Origin: Acanthaster planci
Taxonomy: Eukaryota > Echinodermata > Asteroidea > Valvatida > Acanthasteridae
Reading direction: 5' to 3'
Length of the DNA stretch: 64,000 nucleotides
Assembly (NCBI RefSeq): GCF_001949145.1
Contig: NW_019091416.1
Span: 2,546,951 to 2,610,950, forward strand
Under the pieces are notes generated by a model that did not search any database, was not told the origin of the DNA, and worked only from the letters and a program-made list of their open reading frames with translations. This document shows, one piece after another, positions 12,094 through 26,300 of the stretch. Both the position numbers and the translations under genes were made by a program. Each line of letters begins with the position of its first letter. Position 1 is the first letter of the stretch.

Positions 12094-13349
12094 GTAAGTA
12101 GAGGGTGTGGGAATGATGGACAAAAAATTATCGCCAGTATTTCTTTGAAATCCTTTCTAAATGCACTGTAAATTTTACATGAACAATGTGCTTGGCTTCT
12201 TGTGATTTGTTTCGAAATCTTTTTGGTTGTTAATACGGATTAAATTTAGAAGAATTTTAGCAGCAAAATTTGTCTCGAGTGAAGGGCTGGGCCTGGTTAT
12301 GAACTGTTGCTGGTTCCCGGCGGCTTTATTGTTACCACATCTTCCAACATAACGGGAACAATGAACGTGTGCGTGTCAGGACAAGAATTTCTGGTGACTT
12401 CGAGAAACCAAAAACCATTTGCCGCTTGTTAAATGTTTGCAAGTTCTAAAAGCAGATCCTGTGATATTTTTGAATGGGGATGAATGTCTTGCAGACAAAC
12501 ATGACAAATACTAGGCCTAGGCTACTGTGACAGTGTAATTGTAAAGGCCATGCATGACGGCCTGGATTTCTGTCCAGACAATTTTGAAAACCCAGGAGGC
12601 TTTTTATTTTTCATTAGTTGGTGTACATAGGCTACCACACACTGATGGTAAGTGTGTGTCCATGCAAAGGGAACCACCATTGAAAGTAGACTAGCTCTCA
12701 GTCTGTTCTAATCACGCTGTTTGTATGTGGGTGCACTACAAACTTCTGATTTACTTCGCAGCCATTTTTTAACCATTCCCGATGGGGAAAAAAAACAACA
12801 ACTTTGCTGAAATAAATAACTTTTTTGGAAAACAGTGAAATATTTTGGCTGCTGTTTGAGCGGTATGTGGGCGGTGGACGGAAAACCGGGATATCCATTC
12901 TCATGGCCTAAAAGTGATGTCATGTCTGAATCATTGTTTGGGAAAATTGATCGGGCCGACTTGCTCAAAGTTATTGTCACATTTGTTTTTGTTGCTGCTC
13001 TTGAATTGAAGTTGAATTGAACCTTTAAGTTCTTCATTTTGTGTAAATGCTTTGTATTGGGTTTATGTTACTGATCACGCTCAAGTTATTGCCCATTCAT
13101 TGCACCAAGGTGAAAGTTGGGGGAAAAAAGTTCAGTGATTCTGGGGCAGTTGGCACAGCTGGATGGGTATTGTAGGAGCGCTATGGAAACATCCAGTTTT
13201 GGCTTTATTTAGTTAGAGTAAAATGAGTCCTCTTTTCTCACAAACGTTCTCTCAAAGCCACTGGTTAAAAAGGGAAGAAAGTGCCGAGTTCTCTAATTTT
13301 ATTTTAAATGCTTTAACTGGAAATTTGGCCCTTTCTTTTCTCTGCAGCA

Positions 13350-14791
<1,442 letters not shown>

Positions 14792-15040
14792 ACAAAACCC
14801 AGGCGACAGAGTTCCCTGGTCTAGCGCTACGGCCTAGCTGTTCGGGACTCAGAGTGCAGTCCCAGGCCACTATGGGAGTAGTTACACTGACGACGCCCAC
14901 ATGATGTTTTCATTTTACTTAAATTATAACTTGTAGTTCTGACTGTTCGTTCATAATGGACCCTTGAAATCTGTCCCTGAAAACCTCCCAAGTTTTTGAT
15001 TGAATGTGTCCAACAAGAAGTGATGTGAGCACAGTGCTGC
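14792..15040 (+). other. RPS2 3' UTR
   Basis: Non-coding sequence follows the TAA at 14789-14791. I see no canonical AATAAA close by, so the cleavage site cannot be placed. Confidence 0.4.
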
Positions 15041-15044
15041 TTCT

Positions 15045-15370
15045 GTGCGTGGACAGTTCAGGCTGGGGCCTGTCCAACATGTAGGTTGCTGTAAGCACAA
15101 GGGTTGGGGCGCACACAACGGGTTGGGGCACGCTTACCACAGGAGATGGGGCGGCACAACAGCAGGTTGTAGGATGCGCACAACAAAGGCTTGTGGCTTG
15201 CGCAATGCAGAAGTTGTGGCTAGCACAACAAGGGGGGCTGGGGCACATGAGCCAATGACGGGTTGGAGCGCGCTACCACAGGGGATGGGGCGGCACAACG
15301 GCCGGTTGGGGAGTGCACAGTTCAGAGGTTGAGGCTAGTGCAACAAGAGGTTGAGGCAGCACAGCAGAGA
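15045..15370. repeat. Degenerate GC-rich minisatellite downstream of RPS2
   Basis: Units of about 25-35 bp built on GGTTGGGGC, GGCACAAC and CCACAGG words repeat imperfectly. A longer unit is visible: GGGTTGGGGCACGCTTACCA at about 15119 and GGGTTGGAGCGCGCTACCAC at about 15263 start nearly parallel stretches 145 bp apart, each continuing CAGGRGATGGGGCGGCACAAC. Both strands read open for about 95-110 codons, a by-product of the repeat. Confidence 0.75.
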
Positions 15371-16700
15371 TTGTTGCGCGTAGAAGTTGCATTGGACCCT
15401 CTCATTTTTTGTTGGCCACATTTAAATTAATACTTTCTCCATTCCATGTACAGGTACTTTAAAAATCAAAAAACTTACATTCAACCAGGAAATGGAAGTA
15501 CTCATTTTAAGACCCTAGTTCGGTAAAAAAGGTTTTTCAAAAACCAGTAACATCTTCTAAGGAATCGAATGTCTCGAAACACATGTACAATATACATGTA
15601 CATCTTTACTATCATTGGATTTGCTCAACAGACCCTACATTATATCCATCTAAATCATTTGAAGTTTTTACTCAAAAAGTAACACTCATCTAGAAAACAG
15701 ATTGTAAAGTGAACTCTACTGGAAATGGAACTCTAGTTGTAATTTGAACTTGCTTGGTTCAGCTTAAAAAAATGTAGTGCAAGTGTAGAGTGGAATCCAA
15801 ACAACGTATGGGTTCTGATGTTTAACTGCTTCCGATGAGATAGTGGTTGCCCCAAGAGGGCGAGCTTCTGAAAAAGTAAATGAAAAAGAAAATCAAATAG
15901 TTTGTGTCTCTTTGCTTCTTGTGAAACCTGTCTTTTTGTCTTGTAATAACGGATTTTGGTTAGTGTGTGCAGTTCATGTGCAGTACGTATCAATGGGAGG
16001 TGATTAAGCACCGTGTTAAGATGCTGCTATCGGTAATTCTTTCTCTGACTTGAACCCCTCTGCAGACTTATAGTGTGAAGTGTGTTATGTACACACAAGT
16101 CTTCACACACACTTGCATACCTAGTGTGGACATTCTTTTCTTTTCGTGTAGTTAAGAAAACTGAGTGAAAATACTTGTTTTTCTGGAACTGGGAACATGA
16201 TTTTCAGCTCCTATTCGTCTCCCTTTCACGACGGATGACCCCAACCCCCAAATGCCTTTGAACTTCTTTTTCAGAGGAGGGGAATCGTCCTTTGGACATG
16301 TGTAAATCCACAGGATGTCTTGCTGTCCTGCATCATGTGGACATCTTTTGTTCACAAGTCCATACTAGATGTGCAAGGTTAGCGCACTTTCCCCTTGGGC
16401 TCTAGCTCCAAATGTGTGTCCTTTCCATAGAGTTAGATGTAATATATAACTATGGTCCTCTCTCAACTGTCCATTGGATAAAGAATTTGGTTCCATGTGA
16501 AAGTAACGTGATGGATTACATACTGTACGTCCACCTGTACATCTTTGGAAATTCCTGTAGCACGTAATGTGCATGGGAGACCACATTACGTAAGAATACA
16601 CCTTTGACAAGACTGATGGACCACGTGTGGAGTACAGTGTACAAGTCTGAAATCCCAATTTGAGAAGGGTGTCTACATAGAACGGTTGCCTGAAAGAATT
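15371..16700. other. Intergenic, no gene seen
   Basis: AT-rich sequence without supported exons. Short open frames on the minus strand around 15733-16658 show no recognisable protein sequence and no splice structure. Confidence 0.5.
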
Positions 16701-16886
16701 ATATGCAGCAAGGTATGAGACGGAGAGAACCCCCCCTGCTTTGTGTTGGTCATTGTCTCGCAGGATTCTGGGGAATTCCTTTCAGACATCTTGGGGGGGA
16801 TGTGTTAAGTAACTATAGTCTGGAATGTGTATAGGGATTGGACTTGTTGGGGGGGTACCCCTCGGTCTAATTTCTTGCTGGGTATA
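16701..16886 (+). mobile_element. MITE family A, copy 1
   Basis: A 186-bp non-coding element whose near-identical inverted copy lies at 38691-38879. Its ends form imperfect terminal inverted repeats: CAGCAAGGTATGAGAC on the left, and the complement of the right end CAGCAAGAAATTAGACCGAG. Both flanks read TA/TATA, consistent with a TA target duplication of the Tc1/mariner type. It carries a G-rich internal segment. It lies about 460 bp upstream of the HID1 ATG. Confidence 0.75.
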
Positions 16887-17196
16887 GAAAGAATTGTAGA
16901 GGCAGTGATATGCATCAGCGCCGCGCCTTCAAACACAGATTGGAGTCTATGGATTGTTCTGAGTTCTGGCTGAGGTATGTGTACTCATAGACCCTCCAGG
17001 TTTCATCTCCAGGTACATGTACACATGGTGGAGAGTGTAAAGCCTGAAACGGAGCATGCCATACTACGGCTGGTGTAGCACGCAGAACGATATTACACGA
17101 AACAGTCGTCTATATTTCATCTAGATAGTCGGGTAAATTCACCAGTGACTTGTTTTTTGTGCGATGTCAAGTGTTCCCAGACCTGCGACGATTATG

Positions 17197-17211
17197 TGAC
17201 GTCATATAAAA
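17197..17211 (+). promoter_or_regulatory. CRE directly abutting a TATA box, HID1 core promoter
   Basis: The palindromic cAMP-response element TGACGTCA (17197-17204) is immediately followed by TATAAAA (17205-17211). With the usual 25-30 bp spacing, transcription would begin near 17235-17240, giving a leader of about 110 nt before the ATG at 17347. Motif identity is seen directly. Use by CREB/ATF factors is inference that fits the role of HID1 in secretory cells. Confidence 0.65.
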
Positions 17212-17346
17212 CAAGCTGCTGTGTGTCAGTATGTAGATTTGTCCAATGCTAGTGTGGACGTGTAGATGTGATCGTGGAGAAATTCGTTATTTCACCGTTG
17301 AATAATCTGTAATCGCAAAAATTGATGTCGCAGAGAGCATCTCGGA

Positions 17347-20300
17347 ATGGGTGGAACAGACTCAAAGCTGAATTTCAGGAAGGCTGTGGTACAGCTGACC
17401 ACGAAAACACAGGTAAAAATAGGATACCGACGGAAAATCTGATTCTGAATAACATTTTACTAGGTCCTACTACTAGGCCCACACCACAGCCTGAAGTGTA
17501 AAGGTCACTTTTTTGTGTCTTGTCTGTCATGTCTGTAGTGTTATGTTACTGTTATTCTACTTGTAACGCATTTCACTTCTAGGCCTATATAAAAATCATG
17601 ACTAACTAGACTTCACTGTACACGTAAACCTGCATAAGCACTACCGTATGTGTATGCTTACTACTTCATATTATAGTAACTAGGCTAGGCCTTTAATATT
17701 CTGTATAGTGACGCCACACCAACGTTCAACCAGTGACCGAGAGAATTCGTAAACCTGATGTGGACTTTTTTTGCCTTCTTCCCGGAGTCACTCCAAACCG
17801 ACCCAACATTGTAGCCAGTGATTCTAGGGGGTACATGTATATTCGCAAGTGGCCCTGCACTGTTAGGCCTACCCCAAATGGTGCAATGGAAGTTTTTAGA
17901 CCATGACTGAAACCAAGTATTTCTTAAAAAATTTGACAGTTTACTCAGCAATTTCTTGTTTCCACCCGATGACTATTACACTGTACATGCCATTTGTGTT
18001 TATCACATTGCGCATAGGTTAGGCCGGCCAATGGTCAAGCTTGCTCAGCATTTTGGTCCGACCATTTTCAGAGGCGGGGGGAAGGGGGATGGGAGATTTG
18101 TAAGATAGATAGCGTCACAGCTACAGCGCGGCGCACACGGCGCGCGCATCTTGTCGGTATCAGCTTAGGCTGCGCAATGAAAACAAGATGCAAATTTCCA
18201 GATGTCACGAGCATTCTGATATTGATTTTCTCAAGCTAAGTTGTACCCAATAAAGAACAATGTAAATCTAAACCTGGCCTCACTCGTGAAAATCACAAAA
18301 TAAACTCATAATTGGGTTTTGAAAATGCACTGTAAAATTGGGTTAACTTTGGGAAGAATGTCCTAATGGCACTTTAACTTCAAGAATGTTTAATGCGCAT
18401 TTGGAACTGATTCCAAATTATAGGTGTGAGTACTCATAACATTAAAAATTACTGACAAGACAGCGAAGAGAAAGTTTTTATTGAGAAATTTTGAAATTAA
18501 ACGCAATACGTACATGTACTCACTGCCGTAAAATGGTAAATCACATGCTGTGATTCGACATTGCGGATAGACATAGACAACGGTGATTTACAGACATTTG
18601 TGATGTCAGAACGCTAGCATTTTTGGAAAGACAAAAGGGAACACATTTTTCACGTTGCCCCTGTTTCCTGTTTTTTTCTTTCCAGTTTTTTTGGTTCCTC
18701 AAAATTTTGATTGGATTTCAATACTGGTTAACTGGAGTACTGGGCTTTATTTTATCGGTTAACTGGTTCCAATATTACCCTTAATCAAGCATCCCTATCA
18801 GTGTTGCAGTCGAGACCTTGCAGACACCAACACAAGACCTCCAGTCTGAATTTAGACTATTCAAATGAACTGCAAAAATTCCTTTGTCAGTGTTCACCCT
18901 GTTAATTGTGACTGGTCTACTGAATAGTCTTGCAAATGATCTTGTGATTGTTTGCAACACTACCCCCTATATCTGCATATGCTGCAGAGATGGATAAAAT
19001 CTTTAACATTTCTTCTCACCATCCTATTCAAAATGGTTCATGCAAATGAACAGGCTTTAACACGATGACAGAAGTTTTGTACAAGGTTAATACAAAAGCC
19101 TGCCTGTGGAATTCAGTGAACAGCGTTAATACCACAGTTACTTTATGACAGACAGTTTTTCATGGCAGTGCAACATTGCACTGGAGACAGGTAGCACAAA
19201 CAGCTGTGTACACATTCTTATTGACAGGCGATCTGTAAAAAGTTCTGACTGATTTAGAGATTCATTATAAACAGATAACATGACACAAGGACATGAGTTT
19301 AACGTGAAAAGATGCGATCGTGGCACTTTTGCAGCTCTGAAGGTTGTGTGTGTGTACACTTTAGCCCGTTGAAGCAGGGGACGATGCATTCTGGGACCAA
19401 TTCTGGGCCGACACAGTGACCAGTGTGGGAGATGTATTTGCCCTCATCCCAGCCGCTGAGATCCGAGCCCTGAGGGAGGAGTCACCGTCAAATCTGGCCA
19501 CGTTGTGCTACAAGGTAAAGACCATCATGAGGATGTGCCTTGAAAAACTACCCCAGTGATGGATCTGGACGCTTATTTTTCAGTTACATGTAGAACAACC
19601 TGTTCTTGATTCCCGGATCAAACCATCTTCTCCAGACCACTGCTCACTGGTCCGTAGAATTTCACACAAAGAAATGCCAAAAGAAATTGTTTTAATTTTG
19701 AACTTTCAGATGTAGTAGTTTGGAGAGAGGGTTTGTGACTGTGAAATAAAAAAAAAAAACCCTGAAGTGTTACGAGCAACATACTTAGCCCAAATGAGTT
19801 GCGATAATTTTCCAAAATGGTTGACAGGAATGTGAACTGTATGTATGTCTGACAATTTGTAGCTTTGCATGAAATCCTGCAGAAACATTCTTTCTGTAGT
19901 TTGGCATGTGATGCCTATGAGAGCGTCCAACTGTGACATTCACAGACATTGGCAGGTTTTATTTTTATTTAGTCATGGTTAAACATCACGCGTTACAAAC
20001 TGTTCTTCCGTGAGGCTTTGGGAGAAATGCTCATTTTCTAGAGATGGGAGGAAAATCACATATAAATAACTTGGGGGAAAACCTGCAGAATGAAGGGACT
20101 TGAAACCCAGAGAGGCTTGGGCAGGATTTGAACCCGGCTCGCAGAGATAGAAGGTAACGAATGTACCAATCGCTATAGCAACCTGACTCCGCTTTATTTG
20201 ATTAGATGTTGGAGCTTGTATTTACTGAATTGTAATGACTTTTTCCTCAGGCGGTTGAGAAGCTGGTGTCGGCCTCTGAGGGCGGCTGCGCTCTTGCTAA

Positions 20301-23300
20301 GGACCAACAGGTGGTGCTGAACTCTGTCCGTCTGCTGACCCGCATCCTGCCTTACATCTTTGAGGACCCTGACTGGCGTGGCTTCTTCTGGTCCACCCTG
20401 CCTGGACAGTCCGTAAGTCAGACCAGTCTGCGCTCAGGAAATATACCCATCCTAGTGTCAGACATCACTAGTTTACATTGTGGTACGTAGTGCAGCCAGA
20501 TTGGTGTTGACTTAAAACGTTCCTGGTGACAATTGTCAGTGGGACAACTGTGACAATGAGATAGAAGGTTTCCAAGTAATTGACAAAAATTGAAAAGTCA
20601 CATAGTTAAGTATCTCTCTACCCCAAAAGTTGATAGACCTTTTATTTGGTACTGAAAATGACACATTTCAGATGAACATTATATAACCTGATTGCCAACC
20701 TGTTCATGTTCAGAAATAGCAAACTCAGAAGCTAATATGTGTCATACAAATTGATAATTGGTTACGTACCAAGGCTGTGTTCCAGATAACCCAAAGATCC
20801 CTCATTTGATAGTGAAAATGTATCCATACATCTTGGCTGTGGCTCGTGAGAACATATGTCTCTAGGGAAGTGGCTACATCCTCAATAGAGGCTTTGCGTT
20901 GTAGCCATCTTGCAGGGCAGTTCTTTTGTTCCGCAGGGAAACCTCCTTTGTGGATACCCTGTGGAACAAAGAGCACTGGCCTGCAAGATGGCAGCCATGC
21001 AAACCCTCTGTAGACACGTACTGCTGTCAGCAACAGCCAAGACTTCTGTGTGCAGCTATAGTTTGACCTACGTACATGTACATACCAAGTACGGTATTAG
21101 TTCCCCGTGGTTCACTTTTGTAACGATGCAATAAAATGACAAAAATAACATTCTCTTTCAAACAAGCAGCTTTGCCTGAAAAACGTCTCGGCCTATCCTG
21201 CCTGTTCTTGTGGATTTTATGGTCTTTTCCGCATATGGTGGAGGCTTGATAGACATTGCATGATAGCTCAAACTTTGATCAACTATTCATCATCTATATG
21301 CTTTTTACCCTTTGTTTCCTGTGCATGCTTCAATTTTGATATTTCTGCAGCTTGTCCTCTTCTTTTCCCATTTTCTGATTTGTTCTCATCTCTGCAGTAT
21401 GGTATCGAGGGGATGGATGACATTGTGAGTTTCTTCTTTCTGTTTTTTTTCAGATCTACTAAGTTATGTATTGTTTCGTTCGTTAACCATTCGTAAAAGT
21501 AAGCTTAAAATTGAAGACAAAGTTAGTCCTTCTTGCACAAAACATTCATGTACTGTGATAAGTGGGTGCTTAGAGTTTTGAAGTTTAAGTTCATCTGCTG
21601 TGACCATGCTCATGCATGTGCCTTAGGCAGCACCCATCTTGTTCATTCTGAAATCACTTGGTTGTATTCAACCATGCCAATACTCAGGCATGCAACTTTT
21701 CCGTGGATCAACTGATTTCCTTGTTTGTCACTTCACGCTCGTGACATTAAAAATTGAAAAAACACTGTACAAAGTCTTGTGAATATCGTCATTTTTTGTT
21801 TTTTGTCCAAGTCCAAGTTGCATGTCTGATTACATGTACATCAGTCGGATGTTTGTTCAGAGAAGCTGACATAATTACTTGCAAACCTTATGACTGTGTC
21901 ACGACATGTTAAAAGGAACAAGCCAAAAGGAAATTTACCTAAAATTCAGATTTTTGTCACCTTTGTTTTGGTCATTGAATATTTTGCATTGAGCAAATTC
22001 AGGAATACAGTTCATAATGCAATGCAAATGCATTTTTTAATGCGCATGTCATTAATAACAAAAATATATTATTTGTAATCGAGCACCACCTACATGCCTA
22101 GTCGTTTTGAATCAGGGAAACATAACACCGCACTTGATACTCTGCGTTTATGTACACGTTTCACTCTTGGCCAACGCAACATGCGTCCGTTGCATTTTCT
22201 CATTAGCATGTCTGGCTCATTGTTTATAACCCAGGCATGCTAGGCATTGCCGGTAACACGTCCATCTATGTAGAAATAATGCAGTAATTCATTTGAGCTC
22301 ATGTCAATTATTAGCCAAGGGCATTTGACTGTGTCAGTGACTTGTGTGAATTTGTTTCAAAAAAGACAAAATTGTCTTTAAACATCCACATGGCACATTA
22401 CGGAGCTACATATACATGCACATGTAAATGCATACTAAAGCAATAGGCACACGTACATGTATTCGATACCAAAGAAAAGAAGTACATTGTACCTTTAAGT
22501 TCCAATTTTTGTCTAAACTACCAATCCTTGTGAGCAGTATTTAAATTTTTCTTAAAAAGTTCAGTTTGTACAATACAACAGAAATTATAATTTCAAAGGC
22601 AGGTCCACATGTAATTTTGTTGCCTGCACTGTGCAATCTGCAAAGCTAGGCTTATACGTAGTGTAACAGGATTTCACTTCGTCAAATTACTTATACGTCA
22701 TTTGGTCCAGTGTGGCATTAATTTATGGTCCAGCAATTCCATATGCTGATCAGTTCATTTTTACCTGGTGTAGTGCAATGTTCTGTTTCATTTAATTGTG
22801 GACTAGTTCAGTACATTGGTGATGTACAGTAATGTGATCAGGAGCGATTGCCAACATTTAGTCTTTGGATGTACATGTGAGTGTAAGGAATACCTTGCAC
22901 TGTGAATATACTGTGGCACCTGAAAAAATTCAACCCTGCATGAACTTTCTTGTGTTTCTCACCTGTTTTTTAAATCTTGACGATAGCTTCATATAGAGGA
23001 TCTGCCCCGTCTCCATGGTTATGAGGTTGAATGCTGGATTTTTGTGATTTTTAAAAAATGTTCAATTACTTAAAAAACCACAGCTAATATTTGTGTGTGT
23101 TTTGAACTAAAACTTCTGTTCCACTTTCCCTATCCGTCGGTCATTTGTTAATTGTGATTGATGTTGGATTAATTTGACAGATTTTCCACGTCTCATTGTA
23201 ACTTAGTTCAAATCAAGAAGCATTACGTGTACATGTACTTGTTAAGATCAATATCCTCAGACAGACTCAGAGAAGAGAGAGGCCACCATTAAACACAGTT

Positions 23301-26300
23301 CAAATAGAATTGTCAATTCTTTAGGAAGCACCTTTACGACCACTAAATGAACCACTTTTTAGAAAGCATCTGCGAGTACTTTTACATGTTCGTGAACTCC
23401 ACCTACATGATATATGGCTGAATCAATGCCAGCTGTCGGAACACATTTTTCACTGCCGCGGTGATCTGCTGATTCTGTTAGGTTGGTTCCAAAGCTGTTC
23501 CTGTGTTATATTTGCTTGTGCTGAGCATATTCGATTGTTTGATTTGGCTCACTTTGCCGTGTTGGCCTGCATACAAACATATTCCCATTTTGGACTTTGC
23601 TGCTCTTCACAGGTTGACCTATAAAAATAATGGAAAATAAAATAAAAATAAGAAGTGCTAATGGATGTATACATGTAGTTGATTTACTGTTAATATTAGC
23701 AGCATAACTACCATAACATCATAAATATCCAATTTTGATTTTCATCTAAGTGTATGATGATTGTTCTACGTGCAGCACTGATGATTGCTAAATTGTACTT
23801 GAGAAAATTATTCTGTTTGAAATATGTAGTTCTGTGTTTCAGTGTCAACATGTTATTGTGTACTTTCCTAAGTTAAAATGATGGTATTGTCGTGTTGTCC
23901 TGCACATTATGCCCCAAAATCTAAAATTTACTCATCTTGCTTTGCCACGTGATCTCAGTCTGTGCCTCTAATTAACTGCTTTTCCTTTAAGATTTCCTTC
24001 CTGATGTAGATTGAAGAGTTACTAACCATTAACTGATTGTCAGTAGCTTGAGAATACGTAACCCTAACAGTTTCAACATTATCACGAATATCTGATCTTT
24101 TTAGACAACGTTTTTCATCTCACAGAGCGATGAGGAATCACTCCCTTTGGCACAGTCTCTCCTCAATGCTATTGCTGATCTTCTCTTCTGTCCGGACTTT
24201 ACGGTGGCTTCCACCACAAAGAAATCGGGACCGGTAAGAATGTTACGTTGTCCTTTCACCTTTTGGTTTTAGACGCTATATTTAACAACTTTGTTCGGAG
24301 GATCAGTTTTGCTCAGAAACATCAGGCTGTGCAAAGAGAAGTTCCCAGTGTCAGTGATTGAAGTGGCCAGGTCATTTCTTGGCTCTGAAGTATGAGTGAA
24401 GTGTTAAGTTACCTCAGTTCTGATTTAGGGATTTTTGGTAACATCTTGCCTTTGGTCATTTCAGCAAAATGCAAAACAATGCTACGATGTCCTATTCACT
24501 TAACCCAAGCCTTCCTCAATCCTCCAGAATCCCATGAGTGGTTTTGGAGGATTTTGGAGGATTGAGGAAGGATGACAAAACAGTGTGGCTGATTGCGAAG
24601 GATGCACTGTGTCAAGGTTGTGGGTTAGGCCTTGTGTTGCATAAATCCTCCATACTGCTCCAGGAGAGGGCCTACCATTCACGCTGCCTAAACACAATGA
24701 CCGGAATTGCCAGGGGATTTTGAAGGATTGAGGCTGTGGGCACTCCTCAATGGAGTACATGTATATTAAAAAAATACTGGAGGATTGTGCAGGATTATGG
24801 ATGAGTGCATTTTTTTTTTGCATCATGGATAATCGGAAGATTTTGAAGGATGGAAGGTGCCTCACAAAACGGCCAAGGGGTTTAGGGTTAAATTACCATT
24901 TTGCATGGTTCTTTGATCTGACGAAATATATTGCCATGTGCATATGACATCAAAGTGTTCATGTATACAGGTGTAGGGTTCTATTTTAAATAATGTCACG
25001 TAATATACATGTACCACCAGCAAGTTTTTCCAAGGTTCATACATCAGACTTCACCTTTTAGATCTAACGGCCCGTAGTAATCCACAGGTGCCTAATACAC
25101 ATTTACCATCGGTTGATCAATTGGCTTCGATAAAAACAGCTTCTCAGAGTGGACCCTTACTCACTGAAACAATAACATGTTTTCCTTTTGCATTTCCTCC
25201 TACATCCCCAGGACAATCACGAAGATCTTCAGTCCATCGACAGCTGCGAGTACATCTGGGAAGCCGGGGTGGGCTTTGCTAACTCCCCTCCCCAGTCGGC
25301 CCTGCTGGACCAGAATCGGACCGAGCTCCTCAAGCTGCTTCTGACCTGCTTCTCAGAGACTATGTACCTGCCCCCTGTCAGTAAGTTCACGTAAAGCTCT
25401 TGGGGCTCTGATGATGTTTGTTTCCCGCAAGTTAAAGTAAAGTGACTCTATTTTTGTGGTCGAATTCATAGGGTCTTTTATGTGACTGCCGAGATGTTTT
25501 ACACCAGGTTTTGCCCTTACACATGTATGCATGTATTCACACTGCATTGTCAGCATGGTCTGAGAGTTGTAAAGAATCACAAGCTTACTTGCTTGGGTGG
25601 GATTCGAACCCATGACTTCCTTCTTACAAGTGCAGACTGAGGGGGCAACACCTGGTATGAAATTAATATCCCTGGCGTAGAGCTTGAATTAATATCATTA
25701 ACTGGCAGGCTGTGTTCCGGAAATCGGAGGTTGGCTCCAATGCTGAACTTTTATTTCGGTCTTAGACAAAAAAGGAATTCCTGATCAGCCCAGGTGTCAT
25801 TCATTTCCACAAGATGTGTGGTATAATATATCCAAATACCGCCCTCGTTGTTTGTTTTTCTAGGTGATGCTCACTCTCAACCCAATCAATGGATCAGCTA
25901 CTTTTGCTCATCAGATAACAGGTACAGTGTCTGCTTGATGTAATCAGTGTTAAGATAAACAGTCAAGCTCAGCTTAACAGACATACACATATTATTACTG
26001 TATTCCTGAAACCATGATAGCGCACTGTGGTTTTCTAGATTAGTTGTTGAATTACTACTGTGGTACAGGTCCTAGTCAAAGGATGGGTCGCTGTGCAGGA
26101 TGTGAAGAATATTGCTGTCATTTAGAATTGAGGTTCTCCCCCAGAACTGAGGAAGATTTTTCCATGTCTAACTTCCCAGGCACGCTCTGCCTCTCTTTAC
26201 CTCCCTCCTGAACATCGTCTGTGCCTACGATCCCGTGGGCTACGGCGTGCCCTACAACCACCTCCTCTTTGCTGACAATCGGGAGCCTGTTGTGGAAGTC

